A DNA stretch of 64,000 nucleotides from contig VTPC01000457.1 of NCBI GenBank assembly GCA_011009095.1, forward strand, positions 1-64,000. The letters are read 5' to 3'. The notes under the pieces are model-generated. The model was given only the letters and a program-made list of their open reading frames with translations, searched no databases and was not told the DNA's origin. A program made the translations under genes and the position numbers. Each line of letters starts with the position of its first letter. The stretch's first letter is position 1. The DNA comes from Ignelater luminosus. Taxonomy: Eukaryota; Arthropoda; Insecta; Coleoptera; Elateridae. Positions 59,474-64,000 of this stretch are shown piece by piece.

Positions 59474-59819
59474 CAGGGTGCCCTAATTTATATGTCCACC
59501 TCTATAATCTGTCTTATTTTGAAAAACGGAGATATGAAATTTATAAAATGTATATGAATAACCAGGAAGTAGAATTCTACAAAATCAGAAGATTTTTATA
59601 GTTACAAATGTGGCATCTGCACAATCCACTTTTATTTTGCACAATAATGTGGTATTCTTCCTTTAATCAATTGACTAAAAAGAAATCCTGCATATGGTAT
59701 CATACTTCACTGTCATTGATTGATTTGTGCAGGCGCCACCTACCTTTTCTAAATTTTATTTTTTTGTCTTTCAAAATAAGGCTTATTATGGGGGTGGACA
59801 TATAACTTGGGATACCCTG
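59474..59819. mobile_element. MITE, 346 bp, TA-flanked
   Basis: The ends CAGGGTGCCCTAATTTATAT and the inverse of ATATAACTTGGGATACCCTG continue into matching GTCCACC/GGTGGAC. TA flanks both sides (59472-59473, 59820-59821). The open frame inside (59608-59805) is not supported as a gene. Confidence 0.82.
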
Positions 59820-59974
59820 TATTTTTCTATCTTTATCTAGCAGCTTCTTGTTACACAAGAAATGCTATCAATACTTTTTCAATGAAAATCTTAATCTTGC
59901 AGAAAAAGAAAATAGTCTTACTAACATGGCACAATTAAGAGCTTTTGGGCTGTTTTGAAATCATTGGTCTAAAC

Positions 59975-61858
59975 CAGGGGTCCCCAACCTTTTTGTATCT
60001 AAGAGCAAATTCTGGAATATCGGTAGAGCGGCAGGCACCATTTATTTTTTCAAGGTAGATTTATAGTTGCACATAGTTAATAATACACATAATATACAAA
60101 GAAAAATATTTAATTCCAAAAATATAAGTTTAATATATAAGAATTATTGTTTATATTCTTATGTAAAATAAATAATTATTCAATAAGACATACAAAAGTG
60201 TACATGGTATGAAAATTTTTTATAAAAAATATAAATCTTAAAGTCACTGTGATATTTGGCACTGCATTTCATTGACCATTGCTTATAATTGTCAAGTAAT
60301 GATGCATAGTATGCTCCTGTAATGGTTTTTCCTTTTTGAAGATAATCGATTGAAATAACTCCATGACTATCCCAAAAAACAATCGCCATCACTTTCCCAG
60401 CCGAAAAAACAGTTTTTGCTTTTTTTGGAGCCGGTTCCCCCTTTGCAGTCCACTGTTTGGACTGTATTTTTGTTTCGGGCGTATAATGGTGTATCCAAGT
60501 TTCATCTACAGTAATTAATCGGCGCCAAAACTCGGATTTATTTCGCCTAAACTTGGAAATATTCATTCCAACGTGAGCAAACGCGGCACCCAACGCGCAG
60601 ACAGCTTTCTCATGCCTAAATGTTGATTTGATATGTGACAAACACGTTCTTTTGACATGTTCATAACCTCTGCTATCTCTCTCACTTTAATTCGGCGGTC
60701 GTCTAGCACTATTTGGTGAACTTTGGCGATGTGTTCGTCGGTAGTTGCAGTTTTTGGACGTCCCGAACGTTCATCGTCTCCCAAGCTCTTACAGCCACGT
60801 TTAAATTCAGCAGCCCAAAATTTCACTGTGGTAAATGATGGTGCAGAGTCCCCATACACAGAATCCAACTCATCTTTTATTTGCGAAGGCGTATTGCCTT
60901 TCAAAAACAAATATTTAATGACAGCTCGATACTCGATTTTGTCCATTTTCACAAAAAAACTCACATCAACTCACTCAAACGACTGTTACATAAAAACTGC
61001 GCGTCCAAAATGGCTGAAACTTTGATGAGTAACTGTCAACAGATGAACAACGAAATTCAGTAGCTTTTATTTACGAGTGCTGCCATCTTCACGTTGAGGT
61101 CGGAAACTTTTCAGACCACCCTCGTAGGTTTCTTTAGACTCGTCAAATTATAGTGAGAACCAGTCACATATATTCGAGTCATTTTTAAACTGAGTTTGCA
61201 TATCGATTGAAATGGGATGTATTCTTCTTGTGGAGGTGTTATCCAACAACTGTAAATCTTGTATTGCTGACGTAATCTCACGTTTGTTAGAAATGCTTCT
61301 TTTGATAACTCACCATCCTGGAAAGGCTTTTTCTTCTTTGCAAGCATGTAAAAGATTCTGAAAGAAGCAGTGAAAACGACGTTGGGCAGACAGGATTGAT
61401 TTTAGTTGATTTATTTTCTTCTTTCTTACTTCAGGTTTAAGTGGATAGCTCGTATAGAAGTGGCATGAATGGTCTCGAAGTGACGTTCAACATTATGTTT
61501 TTTCAGCATTGCAACGCCACTGCCACACAACAAACAAACACATTTATCTTTAAAATTGACAAAACAATATGATTCCTTCCAGTCAGTATGAACTAGATAC
61601 ATTTTACGTTTATTTTACACAACAAAAACTACACTAACTATTCAACTTCACTACTAGCTACCCCCACCACTCATGTTAACCGTTAACATTACATATAGTG
61701 GAGCATTATTTTCAAACAAATGCGCATATATTTCTCTAATTCTAATTAATTACTGAATACTAAAAAAAAATTCAAAACATTTTTACATAACATTTTATTG
61801 AAATTTTTTGTATCGCGGTCGTACATGGTGCCCGCGGGCATAGAATTGGGGATCCCTG
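59975..61858 (-). mobile_element. hAT element (ZBED/GTF2I-type) remnant
   Basis: The ends CAGGGGTCCCCAA (59975) and the inverse CAGGGATCCCCAA (61858) are flanked by an 8-bp target duplication with one mismatch (GTCTAAAC 59967-59974, GTTTAAAC 61859-61866). On the minus strand a BED-type zinc finger is readable at about 61480-61560 (C-L-L-C-G-S-G-V-A-M, H-N-V-E-R-H-F-E-T-I-H), followed after a frame change by A-K-K-K-K-P-F-Q-D-G-E-L-S-K-E (about 61290-61345). The catalytic core is missing, replaced by a mariner insertion. Confidence 0.8.
60180..61124 (-). mobile_element. DD34D-type mariner remnant inside the hAT element
   Basis: The right end (61124 inward on the minus strand) starts CGAGGGTGGTCTGAAAAGTT, a mariner terminal repeat, next to TA. 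The transposase is in two frames: 60964-60563 with the paired helix-turn-helix region (Y-L-F-L-K-G-N-T-P-S-Q-I; D-D-E-R-S-G-R-P), then 60641-60180 with V-D-E-T-W-I-H-H-Y-T-P-E holding the first catalytic Asp. After S-L-L-D the sequence jumps to what looks like the C-terminal tail, so about 100 residues including the other two catalytic Asp are deleted. The left terminal repeat was not found. Confidence 0.82.
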
Positions 61859-62141
61859 GTTTAAACCAACAATTAAAAATAATAATATCAGCCAATTAAC
61901 TGCAGAAACAAATATTACATTAAGAAGGTCAACAGCAATTGTTATACAACAATTAATGATGAGTACCAGAGGTTGAACTGGATATTTTTTTGTTGCCATA
62001 GTTATCCAGCTTGGATAATTTACTTTCTTAAAATTGGAAAAGAGACCTATTTTATAGTATATTTTTCATTTGTGTTTTAGGAATAAATAAATTATATATT
62101 TTTTAATTTAAATCTAGTGTACGTTTTTAGTGGACACCTGT

Positions 62142-64000
62142 TATGTACTTGAATACATCACCAAAGCAAATTAAAAAACTACTACATAGATAAATACTTT
62201 AACAACAACCAGTTACTAATAAATCTTGTTAATCTTTTGACAATAGTCACACTACAACTACTGTGAGGGCAACAAAAAATCAAGTCAAAGATACCCTTGG
62301 AATTTTAAAAGATTGTCTTAGAATAATTCGTAAAGTAGGATTCAATCATTCAGCTTTTAAATGTCAAAATCATTTTGACTACTGAATATTTCCATTCACT
62401 GTTTTCATTCTTGACGCCATTGCAAAAATAAGATTCTAAATGAAAATTTATTGTTAAATTCATAAAGTTTTATAAATTATTATAATTATGAATTATGTTA
62501 ACTGTATCACTTAAAAAATAACCTAAAAAAATTTAAATGTCACTTGTAGGAATTACTTTAATAGCTTTTGTTTTAAGAATCCATAGGTATCTTTGACTTG
62601 GGTTTTTGTTGCTCTCAAGGTACTAGAGAGATAGTATTGATACAATCATTTGATAGGCAAAGCTCTGTCTTACTGTTTAAACAAAATTTTCAATTATCCA
62701 TAATTTTAAATCAACCATTAAGGTATTACTTGAGATGCTGTTACAATAAGATACATATTTGCCTACTAATATTTCGTATTTAAATAAGTTGGCAATATTA
62801 AGAAACACAAGAATAGTTCCAGTAATCTCTAAAGTAATTGAAATAAAATTCCTTTTTTGACCTGATTCTTAAAATACAACATAACTGTATACCATTGAAT
62901 TACTTATATTTCAAAAGACGATTATAATTTTGGTGCCTCAACTCTTTAAACAACTGCAAAACTTGATAGGAACTATTTGACATGTGCCACAAAATATAAT
63001 GGCCCACGTTTGTTCATCAAGCAACACTGATGATAAAGGAATGTCAAAAACATAAGAAAATAAGGGCGATCATCTTACGTCTCAGTTGTTAGGCAACCAT
63101 GTTCTGTTACATTGCTGTAGAATATTTAAAGAAAGCTACAACATTTGTATTTCCAGTTTTTCTTTATCACCAAAAATAAGTGTTCAGTGGACTAAATATA
63201 CTCAATGATCCTGTACAAAAATAGACAGAATAGAATTGTTAACTTTGAGGATAAACCATACCTGTAGTTGATGGAAAACAAAGATTACAAACTGCAGAAT
63301 ATGTTGTTTAAGAATAACATGAGTCATTGTTTTGCTCCAAATTCATTGCGTATCACAATTGCAACAAAGTCAATCCTTTAGTTATTCACCAAATATGGAA
63401 TGATTTCCAAATGATGAACCAGAACAATGGTTTTAAGAGATTAACTTACATTAGGTATGAAAGTATAGTACCTGACCAAACAATGATGCATACATAAATT
63501 AAGAAGATCTAGCATTAAACTAAAAAGATCCTTTCGAAGGCGCAACAAACCAAACAAGTTCATTCAAAATAGGATCGATTCAAGTTTTAGCATGAATTGG
63601 AGGCTGTTAGGATCAACAGGCAAATCTCTCCAAATAAGTTGTATAACATAAGAATCTAAGATTGTTTTGTTAGTAAATGAGAAAGCAGGAAAAACATGTC
63701 TAAAAATTACTATTGTATTGATCTACAATGTGACTTAAAATCTATTTCATAACTATCTATTCACTTCGAGATTGTTCTTCAATATAAATTAATGTGCTAT
63801 AATCTTTTTACGATAAGTTTAAAATGAGTTGTCAAATTAATTTATTTTTTAATTAATTTTTTTGTTAATTCTTCTTCTATATTTTTCGTGGTGTCTTTCT
63901 CTTTTATTTTTTCAATGTTGCATGTGTTTCTAAGTTTGTTGACTTTGGTTTTTTTAGTAAAATTATTTTTCTTCAAGGTGGTTATTTTAAGAAGTGATCC
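62142..64000. other. Serpin intron to window edge
   Basis: AT-rich and without a readable gene on either strand. No serpin hinge motif (V-N-E-E-G) was seen on the minus strand here, so the constitutive exons must lie further upstream. Confidence 0.5.

Larger units (their letters stand above)
59088..62141 (+). mobile_element. Tc1-like element, host of a nested insertion
   Basis: The ends AGGTGTCCACTAAAAA (59089) and the inverse TTTTTAGTGGACACCT (62124-62139) sit next to TA at 59086-59087 and 62142-62143. A transposase C-terminal remnant on the plus strand is cut in two by the hAT element: one part at about 59880-59974 (N-M-A-Q-L-R-A-F), the rest after 61867 (A-I-V-I-Q-Q-L-M-M-S-T-R-G). About 2.2 kb of its length is later insertions. 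Confidence 0.65.
11374..64000 (-). other. Spn42Da-like: Serpin gene with alternative RCL/C-terminal exons (3' part; body exons outside window)
   Basis: Nineteen short coding segments on the minus strand share one design: an AG acceptor, two bases completing a split codon, 43-62 further codons including the stop, and a conserved serpin C-terminal core (F-x-A-D-H-P-F, then I/V-L-F-Y-G-R/K-I). All enter in the same frame, so each can join the same upstream donor after the hinge. No exon for the serpin body (helices A-I, sheet A, hinge EEG) was seen between 57018 and 64000, so the 5' part should lie beyond the window. In known genes of this type (Drosophila Spn42Da, Manduca serpin-1), choosing one C-terminal exon sets the target protease. 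Many cassettes have an AATAAA (TTTATT on the plus strand) within about 15-170 bases after the stop, which suggests alternative last exons, each with its own polyadenylation site. Orthology to Spn42Da is inferred from the HDEL/basic-loop cassette. Confidence 0.88.

Noticed and set aside
59608-59805. 65-codon ORF
   Set aside because: It lies inside a MITE with paired ends and shows no homology.
1-64000. tRNA, rRNA, CRISPR or bacterial-type operon features
   Set aside because: No cloverleaf with a matching acceptor stem, no regular direct-repeat array and no dense prokaryotic coding were seen; the window is eukaryotic.

Overview
The window reads as AT-rich genomic DNA of an insect. A beetle is my inference, from the mix of Tc1/mariner families with ACAGGGTG-type ends, LINEs and Penelope-like elements; no host marker in the window proves it. 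One 345-base assembly gap lies at 24371-24715.

The main content is on the minus strand: 19 interchangeable serpin C-terminal exons spread over 11374-57017. Each begins just after an AG acceptor in the same phase (phase 1). Each encodes a different reactive-centre loop (RCL), then the conserved (A)DHPF and LFxG elements of the serpin C-terminal strands, then its own stop codon. The exons carrying the serpin body are not in the window and should lie beyond 64000. The layout matches the alternatively spliced serpin genes known as Drosophila Spn42Da (Spn4) and Manduca serpin-1. The cassette at 56839-57017 has a basic RKRRS loop and ends in HDEL, the combination known from the ER-resident furin-inhibiting isoform of Spn42Da. 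The other cassettes place many different residues at the predicted P1 site (R, K, Y, F, N, Q, D, E, L), usually before a fixed cysteine, so one gene could encode inhibitors of very different proteases.

A complete three-exon serpin of about 389 residues lies downstream on the same strand (4196-5497). It uses the same phase-1 intron before its RCL exon, so it looks like a sibling of the array gene. Its last exon could in principle also be spliced from the upstream gene.

The rest is mostly transposable elements lying between cassettes or flanking the array. They include: a broken Ty3/Gypsy fragment with a macro domain after the integrase (1650-3040); a LINE interrupted by a Tc1/mariner element with about 500-bp inverted repeats (6360-9860); an apparently intact DD41D mariner-superfamily element 24 bases from a cassette acceptor (27425-28729); pogo/Tigger, THAP-domain and Mutator/YqaJ-type remnants (34200-37814); two Penelope-like fragments within duplicated cassette blocks; a Jockey-like LINE (48030-50740); and a three-level nest of Tc1, hAT and mariner elements (59088-62141). 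Several MITE-like elements with paired ends are also placed. No rRNA, tRNA or CRISPR array was seen.
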